Assembly: GCA_001898965.1 (NCBI GenBank)
Contig: MKVW01000001.1
Location: forward strand, 306,794-370,793
Source: Rhizobiales bacterium 62-17
GTDB lineage: Bacteria; Pseudomonadota; Alphaproteobacteria; Rhizobiales; Beijerinckiaceae
DNA: 64,000 nt
Reading direction: 5' to 3'
The position numbers and the translations under genes were made by a program. Below the pieces are notes generated by a model. It did no database searches. It worked only from the letters and a program-made list of their open reading frames with translations, and was not told where the DNA came from. Below, in pieces: positions 42,661 to 51,355 of the stretch. Position 1 is the stretch's first letter; every line of letters starts with the position of its first letter.

Positions 42661-43890
42661 ATGCATCGTCAAAGCCTCGCTGCCCCAATCGCAAACCTGC
42701 TGACCGACCGTACCGCCATTCTGGCCGTGACCGTCTTTCTCAATGTCAGCGGTTTCACCATCATCAATCCGGTCGTTCCGCTGCTGGTCGGCAGCTATGT
42801 GCCGGAATCCCAGCTCGCGCTTACCGTTGGCGTGATTGTTTCGGTCTATGCCGCTTGCGCCTTCCTGGCGGCACCGCTGCTGGGCGCATTGAGCGACCGC
42901 TATGGTCGCCGGCCGGTGTTGTTGCTGTCCCTTTTCGGTTCGGCCGTCGGCTATGTCGTCTTCGGCATCGGTGGCGCCCTGTGGGTGCTCTTTGCCGGAC
43001 GTATCATCGACGGTCTGACCGCAGGCAATCTGAGTGCGATCTATGCGAGTGTTGCCGATATGACGGCGCCTGCCGAGCGTGGCCGCGTATATGGTCTGCT
43101 GGGCGCCGCCGGCGGCGTTGGATTCATGTTCGGTCCGGTCGTTGGCGGTCTTCTCGGCGAATTTTCGCCGAGCGCGCCGTTGTTTGCCGCCGCCGTCTTG
43201 TCGTTGCTCAATATGGTTTGGGTGCAATTGGCACTCGGCGAAACTTTGCCGCCCGAGCGCCGCGCCAAAGATCTGCGCTGGCATCAGCTCAATGTCATCT
43301 CGCAGTTCTCCGGCATCTTCAGCGATCGCACGCTGCGTATCGCCTTCGCGGCATCCTTTCTGTTCTATTTCGCGGCCACGATGATGCAGAGCAATATCTC
43401 CGTTCTGTTGATCGAAGTGCTGCGCTTCGGCTCGCTCGGCATCGGCATGACGTTGTTCGTTGTCGGCGTCATGGACATTCTGGCGCAAGGGGTTCTGACG
43501 CACCGCTTGCTGCCGCGCTTCGGCGAATACCGATTGGCGCGTGTCGGGTTGATGATCAACGCCGCAGGCTTCCTGCTCATCGGCGCCATCGTTTGGCTGC
43601 CATCGGTCTGGCTGCTGATCGCCGCCATCGTCGTCTTCACCCTCGGCGATGGCTTGTTCATGCCGGCGATGAACGGCATCGTCGCCAATGTGGCGCCCGA
43701 CGAGATGCAGGGTCGTGTCCAAGGCGCTTATCAGGGGCAGCAGGCCATCGCGCGCATCTTTGGACCGCTGCTCGCCGCCGCCCTGGCGCTCAATCTCGGC
43801 TCTGGCGCGCCCTATTGGACGGGCGCACTGATCGTGGCCTTGGGCGTCTTCATCCTCAGCGCCTTGCGAAAAACCGGCGAGAGCCGATAG
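42661..43890 (+). CDS. Tet/Bcr-type 12-TM MFS transporter
   Basis: 409 residues, 12 hydrophobic segments, motif A GALSDRYGRRPVLLLSLFGS, and motif C-like AAGGVGFMFGPVVGGLLGEF. These are proton-driven exporters of drugs or small metabolites. An antiport role is likely; substrate unknown. The transcript would carry the tetraloop-rich leader upstream if it is transcribed with the gene, which raises the possibility of riboregulation. Confidence 0.88.
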   Translation: MHRQSLAAPIANLLTDRTAILAVTVFLNVSGFTIINPVVPLLVGSYVPESQLALTVGVIVSVYAACAFLAAPLLGALSDRYGRRPVLLLSLFGSAVGYVVFGIGGALWVLFAGRIIDGLTAGNLSAIYASVADMTAPAERGRVYGLLGAAGGVGFMFGPVVGGLLGEFSPSAPLFAAAVLSLLNMVWVQLALGETLPPERRAKDLRWHQLNVISQFSGIFSDRTLRIAFAASFLFYFAATMMQSNISVLLIEVLRFGSLGIGMTLFVVGVMDILAQGVLTHRLLPRFGEYRLARVGLMINAAGFLLIGAIVWLPSVWLLIAAIVVFTLGDGLFMPAMNGIVANVAPDEMQGRVQGAYQGQQAIARIFGPLLAAALALNLGSGAPYWTGALIVALGVFILSALRKTGESR

Positions 43891-43896
43891 AAGGCG

Positions 43897-44871
43897 TCAC
43901 TTCGGCTGGACGAAAGCGTTGGTGTAGAAACTCTCGACCGGTGATGGTTTTTCGATCACACCGAGCTCCATATAGAGCTTCTGGATCTGCGCTAAAATGT
44001 CGGGATCGGTTTCGCCGAGAATCTTCTGACCTTTGTAGGTGCGTTCGATGTAGTTCTTGAACATGCGCAGAACGACATCTTCCTTGCCTTCAAAGGTCGG
44101 GACGGCCCGAATGTAGATTTTCGTCGCCGCCTGGGGATCGTCCATGACGAACTTCATGCCCTTCAAGGTGGCCTGGACGATGGCACGGACCATCTCCGGC
44201 CGTTTGGCTATCATCGTATCGGAGGCGACGATCGCCTGGGCCGTCGTCGGGATGTAATCCTTGAGCGGCATCGACAGGGTTTCGCCGACGCCGTCTTGCA
44301 CGCTCACTTCCCAGTCGGGCGTGCAGATGCAGGCATCGACGGCTCCGGCGATAACGAGACCGATCACGCCGGTGGGGCCTACAGCCTGAATATTCGCATC
44401 GTCCCGGCGGATGCCATGTCGCGCAAGGGCGCCCAGCGTGGCGTAAAAATTCGCCTCCTGGAAAGACATGACCGAAATATTCTTGCCGCGCAGATCTTCG
44501 ATCTTTGCGATCCCGCGATCCTTGCGGGCGACCAGAACGCCGAGAGCGCCGCCGCCGAGCAAGCCGACGATCTTGATCGGGATGCCATTGCCGCGCACGA
44601 CGATGGGCGCATCGCCAAGCGACAGGCCGAACTCGGCGTTGCCGACACCCACCTGTTTGGCAATGTCGAGGCCGCCGCGCGCGGTATGGAATTCGACCTC
44701 ATAGCCCGCGTCTTTGTAGTAGCCGTTCTCCTTGGCCATGATCAGAGGGGAGAAGGCTGGCAGGGTCGCCGGCGCCGCCAACAGGAAATTGATTTTCTCC
44801 AACGCCTGGCCGGAGGATGAAGCGCCCATTGCCAGAGCGGCAATCAACATGCTGATGCGGAAACCCTTCAT
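43897..44871 (-). CDS. NMT1/THI5-like ABC-transporter substrate-binding protein (orphan)
   Basis: 324 residues with signal peptide RISMLIAALAMGASSSGQA. The NMT1/SsuA-type core reads PLIMAKENGYYKDAGYEVEF, LSLGDAPIVVRGNGIPIKIV and DLRGKNISVMSFQEANFYA. These are periplasmic binders of nitrate, sulfonates, taurine or pyrimidines. No permease or ATPase gene is adjacent, so it is an orphan binding protein or uses permease genes elsewhere. AAGGAGAG precedes the ATG. Downstream of the SDR and aldolase genes on the same strand. Confidence 0.88.
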   Translation of the reverse strand: MKGFRISMLIAALAMGASSSGQALEKINFLLAAPATLPAFSPLIMAKENGYYKDAGYEVEFHTARGGLDIAKQVGVGNAEFGLSLGDAPIVVRGNGIPIKIVGLLGGGALGVLVARKDRGIAKIEDLRGKNISVMSFQEANFYATLGALARHGIRRDDANIQAVGPTGVIGLVIAGAVDACICTPDWEVSVQDGVGETLSMPLKDYIPTTAQAIVASDTMIAKRPEMVRAIVQATLKGMKFVMDDPQAATKIYIRAVPTFEGKEDVVLRMFKNYIERTYKGQKILGETDPDILAQIQKLYMELGVIEKPSPVESFYTNAFVQPK

Positions 44872-44951
44872 GCCAACTCTCCTTCACACTGAACTTTGCC
44901 CTCTGAACTTTTCACGCAGAACTCGCACACCGAATTTGATGAAGATGTCGC

Positions 44952-45710
44952 TTAGATCCGGGTGCCAAAAACAGCCCTGGCTGTTCCATCGCTTCCCGTA
45001 TGCAGAGCGGCGAGCTTGCGCTGAAAATAGGCCCAGGTCTGATCGATATGACCGGGGCTGATCATCTGCTGATGACGAAGCGCCCGTTCATCCGCGTCGG
45101 GGAAGCGGCGCCATTTCAAACTTGTATTGGCCGCCATCACTTCGACGCGCGCCGCCCGTTCCAGAAAAATGCCACGACAGACGGTTTCGGCGATGGTGGC
45201 GCCGCAGAAAACGACACCATGATTGGCAAGAAACAGAAGATCCGCTTCACCAAGCGCCTTGGCCACTTCGGCGCCTGCCTCGATGTCGTTGATCAAAGCA
45301 GATGTGCCACTGAAGAAGCCGATGCGGGTCAGCTTGTCGGCTTCGATCGTATAGGGGTGGAAGATCGGGTCGGCCGCCGTGAGCAGGCAGGCGAATTGCG
45401 GATGACTATGGGCAATAATGCGCACGTCGGCGCGCGCTTTGAAGATTTCCGAATGGATAGGCCATTCGGAGTGGGGGCGGCCGCTGCCCGACAGCTTCTG
45501 TCCTTCAAATGACAGGCTCACGAAGTCCTCCGGTCCCATGACTTCGCCAAGCCCGATATCGTTGCGCTTCATCCAGAAGAAGGAACCGCTGTCGTCGCGC
45601 AGGGACAGATGCCCCTGCGCCAGATCGCCGTGTCCTTCCATTTCCAGGACGCGGCAGGCGAGCGCGAGCTGCTCAAGTTGCTCGCGCATGCGGTCGGAAG
45701 GCTGGTTCAT
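44952..45710 (-). CDS. Class II aldolase/adducin-family protein
   Basis: 252 residues. Class II aldolase core: GDLAQGHLSLRDDSGSFFWM, HSEIFKARADVRIIAHSHPQ with the metal-binding His-x-His, and FLANHGVVFCGATIAETVC with the third histidine, so the zinc site is complete. Members include fuculose-phosphate aldolases, ribulose-phosphate epimerases and decarboxylases. The ATG is preceded by GACAGGAG; a TTG five codons earlier is possible. It lies between an SDR and a binding protein, a small catabolic unit. Confidence 0.88.
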   Translation of the reverse strand: MNQPSDRMREQLEQLALACRVLEMEGHGDLAQGHLSLRDDSGSFFWMKRNDIGLGEVMGPEDFVSLSFEGQKLSGSGRPHSEWPIHSEIFKARADVRIIAHSHPQFACLLTAADPIFHPYTIEADKLTRIGFFSGTSALINDIEAGAEVAKALGEADLLFLANHGVVFCGATIAETVCRGIFLERAARVEVMAANTSLKWRRFPDADERALRHQQMISPGHIDQTWAYFQRKLAALHTGSDGTARAVFGTRI

Positions 45711-45721
45711 GAATGCTCCTG

Positions 45722-46477
45722 TCAAATGAACAGACGGCCGCCATCGCAGTTAAGATTTTGGCCGGAGACGAAATGGCTGTCGTCGGAAGCCAGGAAGAGC
45801 AGGGGGCCGATCAGATCGTGCGGCGTCTGCACGCGCTGGATCGAGCGCTGCTTGGCTTCGCTTTCGAGATATTCGGACGTCGTATTGGCGCGGTTCGAAC
45901 TGCTGTCGGTCAGCCCCGGGATCAGCGTATTGACGCAGATGTTGTGCTGGCCGAGTTCGCGCGCCAGTGCCCGGCTCAGGCCCATGACGCCCATTTTGGA
46001 GGCGACATAGTGGACGAGGCCATTGCCGCCGACAAAGACACTTCCTGAGCCGATGTTGATGATATGGCCGCCGCCGCGCCGGGTCATTGCGGGGACGACC
46101 GCCATGGTGCAGAGCCAGACGCCTTTGACATTGACGGCCATGACGCGATCGAACTCGTCGGGCGTGATCTCGTCGTAACGCTTGCGCGTCAGATTGGCAT
46201 ACATGGCGGCATTGTTGACGAGGATGTCGATGCCGCCGAATTGCTCTTGAGCCGCTTCGGCCATGGCCTGCGTGTCTTGCGGCGAGGAGACGTCGAGCCG
46301 AAAAGCATGGGCGCGACCGCCGGCTTTGGTGATGTCGTCAGAGACTTGCTTCGCCCCATCCATGTCGAGATCAGCGACCAGAACCGCCGCGCCGGCAATG
46401 GCCAGCGCTTTGCAATATTCCGCGCCGATGCCGCGGCCGCCCCCAGTCACGATTGCCGTTTTGCCTTGCAGTCTCAC
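45722..46477 (-). CDS. SDR-family oxidoreductase
   Basis: About 251 residues: coenzyme loop VTGGGRGIGAEYCKAL, DILVNNAAMYAN, catalytic NIGSGSVFVGGNG with the Ser, and the YVASKMGVMGLSRALA Tyr-x3-Lys. A complete active dehydrogenase/reductase using NAD(P). I use the GTG with GGGAG six bases upstream; the ATG five codons earlier lacks good spacing. First gene of the minus-strand unit with class II aldolase and the binding protein, divergent from a MarR gene with a shared operator. Confidence 0.9.
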   Translation of the reverse strand: MRLQGKTAIVTGGGRGIGAEYCKALAIAGAAVLVADLDMDGAKQVSDDITKAGGRAHAFRLDVSSPQDTQAMAEAAQEQFGGIDILVNNAAMYANLTRKRYDEITPDEFDRVMAVNVKGVWLCTMAVVPAMTRRGGGHIINIGSGSVFVGGNGLVHYVASKMGVMGLSRALARELGQHNICVNTLIPGLTDSSSNRANTTSEYLESEAKQRSIQRVQTPHDLIGPLLFLASDDSHFVSGQNLNCDGGRLFI

Positions 46478-46513
46478 GCTTGTCTCCCACATCTCTTCAA
46501 CAGTGGATACAAA

Positions 46514-46539
46514 TTGACAAACAGACAATTTATTGTCAA
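46514..46539. promoter_or_regulatory. MarR operator and -35 in the SDR/MarR divergent region
   Basis: TTGACA (46514-46519) opens an extended inverted repeat ending TGTCAA (46534-46539), with a perfect inner palindrome GACAAT-TT-ATTGTC (46524-46537). TTGACA also matches a -35 box for the MarR gene. The MarR ATG lies ten bases after the repeat, so binding would block its own transcription and also the divergent SDR promoter. The half-sites resemble those at 53021-53069. Confidence 0.6.
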
Positions 46540-46548
46540 TATGAAAAT

Positions 46549-47064
46549 ATGATGCAGAAAACGGATATTGAAATCATCGATCAATTGGCCATCGAGGCTT
46601 ATGCGCTTTCCGCCACGTTCCGCCGCCATGGCACCGTGCTGGCAGCCAGAGCCGGGCAGACGCAGCCGCGCTGGCAGGTCTTGCGGGCGGCTTCCATGGA
46701 ATTGCTGTCTGTGCCGCAGATTGCGCGCCGTCTTGGCGTTACCCGCCAGAATGTGCAGCGCATCACCGACGAGCTGGTTGCCGATCGGCTGGTGCAGCTG
46801 GTGCTCAATCAGGATCACAAGGCCTCGCCGCATCTCGTGCTCACGCCGCGCGGGCAGGAAACGCTCGATGCGCTGACGGAGGCGGGAGTGGATTATCGCA
46901 AGGCGGTCTGGCCACGGCTGCGCCACGTCGATCTGGCGGACCTCGTCGCATTGCTCAAGAGCGTCAATCACGCGCTGGCCGAGGTCGATCTTGAAGCGGA
47001 AACGGTCGAGGGCGCCAAATCGCGCCGGTCAGGAGAGGGCCGGCGGATCAGAAAATCATCATGA
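46549..47064 (+). CDS. MarR-family transcriptional regulator 1
   Basis: 171 residues with the MarR winged helix: RWQVLRAASMELLSVPQIAR, recognition helix GVTRQNVQRITDELVADRLV and the wing KASPHLVLTPRGQETL. The recognition helix (RQNVQRI) is shared with the second MarR at 53079. No Shine-Dalgarno sequence is visible before either of two consecutive ATGs; with the operator and -35 box so near, the message may be leaderless. Overlaps the downstream dioxygenase gene by four bases. Confidence 0.88.
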   Translation: MMQKTDIEIIDQLAIEAYALSATFRRHGTVLAARAGQTQPRWQVLRAASMELLSVPQIARRLGVTRQNVQRITDELVADRLVQLVLNQDHKASPHLVLTPRGQETLDALTEAGVDYRKAVWPRLRHVDLADLVALLKSVNHALAEVDLEAETVEGAKSRRSGEGRRIRKSS

Positions 47065-48098
47065 GTGAGGGTGTGATGGGTTCAAGCGAAACGAGAAGCA
47101 GTTTGTCGGCTGTGCCGGTCATCGATCTGTCGCCGTTCACGGCCGGCGGATCTTTTTCGCAGCGGCAGGAGACGGCGCGGCAGATCCGTCGTGCCTGTAT
47201 CGATATCGGCTTCTTCTACATCACCGGCCACGGCATTTCGGCTGCCGAAATGGAGTCGACGGTGACGCTCGGGCGGCAATTTTTTGCCTTGCCGATCGCG
47301 CAAAAGGAATTGATTCTTGCGCGCCATAACGAGGCCAATCTCGGCTTCATTCAGACCGGCGGCCTCGATCCCGATGCGGAAAAGCTGGCGAAGGCAGATC
47401 GCAAAGAGCGGCTTTATTCCTCACGGGCGCTCTATCCCGGCGAACTGATCGACGAGACGTCCCCCGCAGGCCGGTCGCAATGGCTCCCTGAGAGCGTCCT
47501 CCCGGGTTTCAGAGACGCGATCGAGACAGCCATCGCCAATAAGGTAAGGCTGGCGCGCCAGTTGGCGCGTGCCTTTTCGCTGAGTGTCGACCTGCCGGAG
47601 ACCTATCTGGAAGATTTCCACGATCGGCTCGGATGTATCAACTCGTTCAATTATTATCCTGCGGTTGACCCGGATGTCGCTGATCGTCTGTGGGGCTTTT
47701 CGCCCCACACCGACTACGGCACCTTCACCGTCCTCCAGCAGGACGATGTCGGCGGTCTGCAGGCCCAGAACGCGGATGGCGATTGGATCGACGTGCCGCC
47801 GAAGGCTGGCACTTTCGTCATCAACGTCGGAGATCTCCTGTCGCGCTGGACCAACAATCTCTATGTCTCGACCTTGCACCGGGTGCGCAACTTGAGTCCG
47901 CGCCCACGGTTGTCGATTTCTTTCTTTGCCTATCCCAATCCGCGCGCCACGATCGCGACTCTGCCAAGTTGCGAGCCCGCACGCGCTGCCTATGACCCAG
48001 TCATTGCCGGCGACTACATTCGCAGCCTGCTGACCCAGGCTTATACGACGGGGCAGACCGGCATATCCCAGAGCACGGCCCAGCGGCTTGCCCGCTAA
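47061..48098 (+). CDS. Isopenicillin-N-synthase-like 2OG/Fe(II) dioxygenase
   Basis: 345 residues with a DIOX_N region (PVIDLSPFTAGGSFSQR.., GFFYITGHGISAAEMES) and the Fe(II) motif FSPHTDYGTFTVLQQDDVGG (HxD), second histidine in YVSTLHRVRNLSPRPR and the 2OG-binding RPRLSISFF (R-x-S). A complete nonheme iron oxygenase; substrates of bacterial members range from amino acids to plant-type metabolites. It is translationally coupled to the MarR gene and thus probably controlled by it, together with the divergent SDR/aldolase unit. Confidence 0.9.
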   Translation: MSEGVMGSSETRSSLSAVPVIDLSPFTAGGSFSQRQETARQIRRACIDIGFFYITGHGISAAEMESTVTLGRQFFALPIAQKELILARHNEANLGFIQTGGLDPDAEKLAKADRKERLYSSRALYPGELIDETSPAGRSQWLPESVLPGFRDAIETAIANKVRLARQLARAFSLSVDLPETYLEDFHDRLGCINSFNYYPAVDPDVADRLWGFSPHTDYGTFTVLQQDDVGGLQAQNADGDWIDVPPKAGTFVINVGDLLSRWTNNLYVSTLHRVRNLSPRPRLSISFFAYPNPRATIATLPSCEPARAAYDPVIAGDYIRSLLTQAYTTGQTGISQSTAQRLAR

Positions 48099-48196
48099 AT
48101 CCGCACGGCCGCGATCATCGACATCGTTTCCTTGCGCACCGTTCGCGATCGGATCGTCGTGACAAATCTTCATTGCGGGCCTAGAAATGGCCCGCA

Positions 48197-48706
48197 ATGA
48201 TGGATTCCTTCCCAACTTCGCCTATTTCCTATCGCGCGCATTACACGCCGGAAATGGTACGCGACGCGGTGAAAACTTATGTGCGCCGCCGGTTGTTCGC
48301 CGAACAAAAGGGATTGTGGATCGCCGCCGGGGCCATGGCGGTGTTTTTCATCTGGCTGCTGTGGAGCGGCCAGCGGGATTGGCTCACCGGCATCGTTGGC
48401 GCGGCGGCCATATTGCCGGTCTTGCTGGTGATCCTCGGCTGGCGCGCCCATAACGCCAATACGGTGGGCCGCTTCTCACGCATGAAAGTGCCGGTGGCGG
48501 AGATCGCCTTTGATGCAACGACTTTGTCCTTCACGTCCGATCTCGGCAGCGCCCAGGTGCCGTGGTCGCAGCTCACCGAAGTCTGGCAGCGGCCCGGCTA
48601 TTGGATGATTTTCTTTGACAAAAATCAGTTCAACGTTTTGCCGGATGACGACATGCCGGAAGGGCTGCGACAGAAGCTGCGTGACAAGCTGCGCGCGCTG
48701 AATTGA
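48197..48706 (+). CDS. YcxB-like membrane protein
   Basis: 169 residues with two adjacent N-terminal TM segments (about 41-57 and 62-81) and a C-terminal YcxB-like beta domain: FDATTLSFTSDLGSAQVPWS and IFFDKNQFNVLPDDDMPEG, the latter being the family signature. Function unknown. Start ATGATG; the previous gene stops 98 bases upstream, so it is probably monocistronic. Confidence 0.75.
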   Translation: MMDSFPTSPISYRAHYTPEMVRDAVKTYVRRRLFAEQKGLWIAAGAMAVFFIWLLWSGQRDWLTGIVGAAAILPVLLVILGWRAHNANTVGRFSRMKVPVAEIAFDATTLSFTSDLGSAQVPWSQLTEVWQRPGYWMIFFDKNQFNVLPDDDMPEGLRQKLRDKLRALN

Positions 48707-48825
48707 TGTTTCTCGTGCAAGAAGCGTCCCATTGTTGCGAAAATCCGAATACACGATGCATACGTGTGCGGAGCTGTTGCTCCGGGTGATGCGCCCGCCT
48801 ATCATCGCACCATCTTTCGGAATGT

Positions 48826-49962
48826 ATGGATGCTTCCGCGATGAGGGGGGTCACGCGTCATAATCTTGCGCGGTTTCCGCGCCGGCAGGTTCTGCAGGCG
48901 ATGGGGGCATCCGCCTTCTGTGCCCAGGCCTTGCCGCGCCAGCTCCTGGCCCAGACGGCTACCAGCTTTCGGCCAGGCCCTTATCGCACGCTCGAAGAAT
49001 TGTCGGCCTCGCTCCTCGCGTCGGGCGTTTCCGCCGATGAGGCGAAGATTCTTTTGCCATTGGCAAAACCTGCCATTGCTCTGCAATCCACGGCCGCCGA
49101 TGACACGATGATCGCGCTTGGTGCCAGCAAGATCGGTGGTTCGCCTGATGTGCCACGCGACTTTGTCTGGCCAGTGCGGCAGCCCACGACTTTTGGCTTA
49201 TCGGTCGTCGAAATTTTGCGAGGTTATGCGGCTGACAGCGCGGAGGAAGACCTTAAGAGCCAGATCGCCCTGAAAGAACAATTGGCCAAGCGTGTCGCAC
49301 CTCTGGCGTTCATGGCACAGATCGATCTGGCCGCTTGCGCGACGGCTGGGCCATGCGATGCGGATATGCCGCGTACGGGTCACTTTCTGCTGTTCTACGA
49401 TCTCGTCTTCAATCCGGAAAGAGGCCGAGAAGCGGATGGCAATCGTCTGTTCCAATTGATTCATGTGGAAGGCGATCTAACGCGGCAGGCTTCGCCCGAT
49501 CTTGGTTTTCCTTTATTTGGCGGCCTGGAAGCCTATCGCAATTGCCTGCCGTCGGCGCAGTTCAAACCGATTTTCACGTATACCTTGCCCGATCAGCGCG
49601 CCGCGCCGATCACGCCGAGCTATCTCAACCGGCCCTATCCGCACGAAAACTGGAGCGACAGCCAACCGACCCATCTCGATGCTTCCAATCGCTTAGGCGG
49701 TTGGCCTGAAAATATCAGACGCGAGATGACGATCGCACTTTCGGCCGAGGATGCGCGCATCAACATTGCATCGTTGAAATATCGCGAGATCTTCAAATTG
49801 CTAGGAGAAGCCGCCCAGGATTGGGTGATGCTGCTGCAGATCGGCGCCTATGACAACGACATCAACGATTTTAACGGCCTCTATTATATCTGGATCCAGC
49901 GCCGCCATTTGCGCGCGCGCGATTTCAGCCAGGCGCGGCTGATCTATCAGAAGGATGGGTGA
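48826..49962 (+). CDS. YwqG (DUF1963) family exported protein
   Basis: 378 residues with an apparent twin-arginine-like N-terminus (RFPRRQVLQAMGASAFCAQA). The YwqG signature is clear: GASKIGGSPDVPRDFVWPVR, PLAFMAQIDLA, HFLLFYDLV and GLEAYRN.. followed by the terminal QIGAYDNDINDFNGLYYIWI. Function of the family is not established. The stop codon is fused to the first base of a dispersed repeat (49962). Confidence 0.8.
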   Translation: MDASAMRGVTRHNLARFPRRQVLQAMGASAFCAQALPRQLLAQTATSFRPGPYRTLEELSASLLASGVSADEAKILLPLAKPAIALQSTAADDTMIALGASKIGGSPDVPRDFVWPVRQPTTFGLSVVEILRGYAADSAEEDLKSQIALKEQLAKRVAPLAFMAQIDLAACATAGPCDADMPRTGHFLLFYDLVFNPERGREADGNRLFQLIHVEGDLTRQASPDLGFPLFGGLEAYRNCLPSAQFKPIFTYTLPDQRAAPITPSYLNRPYPHENWSDSQPTHLDASNRLGGWPENIRREMTIALSAEDARINIASLKYREIFKLLGEAAQDWVMLLQIGAYDNDINDFNGLYYIWIQRRHLRARDFSQARLIYQKDG

Positions 49963-50018
49963 GCGTTTTCGAGCGAAGTGGACGCCGGTTTGCGTGAAGA
50001 AAACGCGTCAAAACAAGA
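49962..50018 (+). repeat. 57-bp dispersed intergenic repeat, copy 2
   Basis: AGCGTTTTCGAGCGAAGTGG... through CGCGTCAAAACAAGA, sharing all but about five positions with the copy at 37400-37456. The element starts on the last base of the TGA stop codon of the YwqG-family gene. In both copies it follows the preceding gene in the same relative orientation. Confidence 0.75.
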
Positions 50019-50028
50019 CTTGGCACGC

Positions 50029-50826
50029 TCACATGCTCGCCAGCGTTACGATGGCCCGGCCTTGGGCATCGAGCAGCATCAGCTTGCCGCGCTGCGGATC
50101 GACGCGCCAGGCGCGAACGTCGGCGAGGGCGGCGAAGAATTCGGCTTCCTGGTTCATCGCCGCGGGCACACAGGCCATTTTGGTACTGGCGATGCGGCCA
50201 AAATTGATCCGATCGCCGCTAATGGTCGCGCGGCCGGCCATGCGGTTGCACCCGCCGCTACCGCTCACCGCGCCGTCGGGCGCGATGTCAAGCACTGTCT
50301 GCAGGCGATCGATGACGCCACCACCGCCAATGTCTTCGGCAAGCCAGCGCCCATTGGGGCGGGCGGGGGTAGCGGGTGTCTCCGTGCGTGGTCCGTCGCT
50401 GACCCGTTCGACCAGAATGTCGGTATTGCCAAAGCCGCCTCGTCCGCCGGCCAGCCCTTCCGCTGACAGGCTATGGCGCGTTGTATTGATGAAGAGAAGC
50501 CGGCCATTGAGCGTGATGCGGGCTTGCAGGGCGTAGCTGAAATTGGGCCTGATCTGCGCATCATCATAACGTAGCCGATAGCGCAGCGGCACCTGGCGGC
50601 GTGGCCACAGCGTCGTGCGCGCCAAAACCCGAGCCGGCGCGTCGGCCAGCGAGACGTCGATCAATTGCACTTCGACAACGGCCGAAGGCGGTAGCGCCAT
50701 GCGTTCGCGATAGATCACGGTGCCGCTCAGCGTGCGTGGTTTGGCGACCGCAAGCGTGGCATGGGTCAACGTGGCGAGAAGAAGAGCGACAATCGCAGCC
50801 GCACGCCGTCCGTTGGCAATGTTCAT
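50029..50826 (-). CDS. Exported YbaY-META domain protein
   Basis: 265 residues with signal peptide GRRAAAIVALLLATLTHATLA. N-terminal YbaY-like domain: TLSGTVIYRERMALPPSAVV and VEVQLIDVSLADAPARVLAR; C-terminal META/HslJ domain with SGSGGCNRMAGRATISGDRI and the FFAALADVRAWRVD segment. The fusion is common in periplasmic envelope-stress-related proteins. GAGG precedes the ATG. No operon partner. Confidence 0.82.
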   Translation of the reverse strand: MNIANGRRAAAIVALLLATLTHATLAVAKPRTLSGTVIYRERMALPPSAVVEVQLIDVSLADAPARVLARTTLWPRRQVPLRYRLRYDDAQIRPNFSYALQARITLNGRLLFINTTRHSLSAEGLAGGRGGFGNTDILVERVSDGPRTETPATPARPNGRWLAEDIGGGGVIDRLQTVLDIAPDGAVSGSGGCNRMAGRATISGDRINFGRIASTKMACVPAAMNQEAEFFAALADVRAWRVDPQRGKLMLLDAQGRAIVTLASM

Positions 50827-51026
50827 TGCAACCTCGCTTGCATCGGATGGCGCCGAAAGGCGCCGGTGCCGCGATGGTAGCGCGAGGCTTTTCCAGGAGC
50901 CAGCCCTATCGTCTTATCCCATTGGCAAGTTCGATTGGCAGCTCCGATTGGCGAGTCCCTTTGGTTTGCTTTTCGTGCTATCAAGCGACAGCAAAACCAA
51001 ATTGTCAGATCGAGGTGAACGAATCC

Positions 51027-51344
51027 ATGAGTGCGATCACCGTCAACAAGGAAATGCAGGACGCCGGCAATGGCCGCTATGTGGCGCGCATCGCCGGCAT
51101 CGATGCCGAGGCGGAAATTACCTTTACCGTTCCTGGCCCAGGCTTCATCAGCGCCAATCATACCGGTGCGCCGCCAGCGATGCGCGGCACGGGCGCGGCG
51201 GGCGCCTTGGTGGAATATATGATCAACGACGCACGCCAATCGGGTTTCAAGATTATTCCACGCTGCCCTTACGTGCGTGCGCAATATGCAAAACATCCCG
51301 AATGGTCGGATGCGTTCACCACCAAGCCGGGCGAAGAACCTTAG
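51027..51344 (+). CDS. YjdJ-type GNAT N-acetyltransferase
   Basis: 105 residues of the short YjdJ family: ISANHTGAPPAMRGTGAAGA (motif A-like with RGTG), LVEYMINDARQSGFKIIPRC and the terminal AQYAKHPEWSDAF, a typical YjdJ ending. Function unknown. The ATG follows GAGGTGA with eight bases of spacing. It is followed by the PEP-mutase-like gene at 12 bases, so cotranscribed. Confidence 0.8.
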   Translation: MSAITVNKEMQDAGNGRYVARIAGIDAEAEITFTVPGPGFISANHTGAPPAMRGTGAAGALVEYMINDARQSGFKIIPRCPYVRAQYAKHPEWSDAFTTKPGEEP

Positions 51345-51355
51345 CGAGGAAACTC

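Noticed and set aside
42855..44060. 401-residue plus-strand frame through the MFS gene
   Set aside because: Out of frame with the transporter and Arg-rich; the transporter frame has all MFS motifs.
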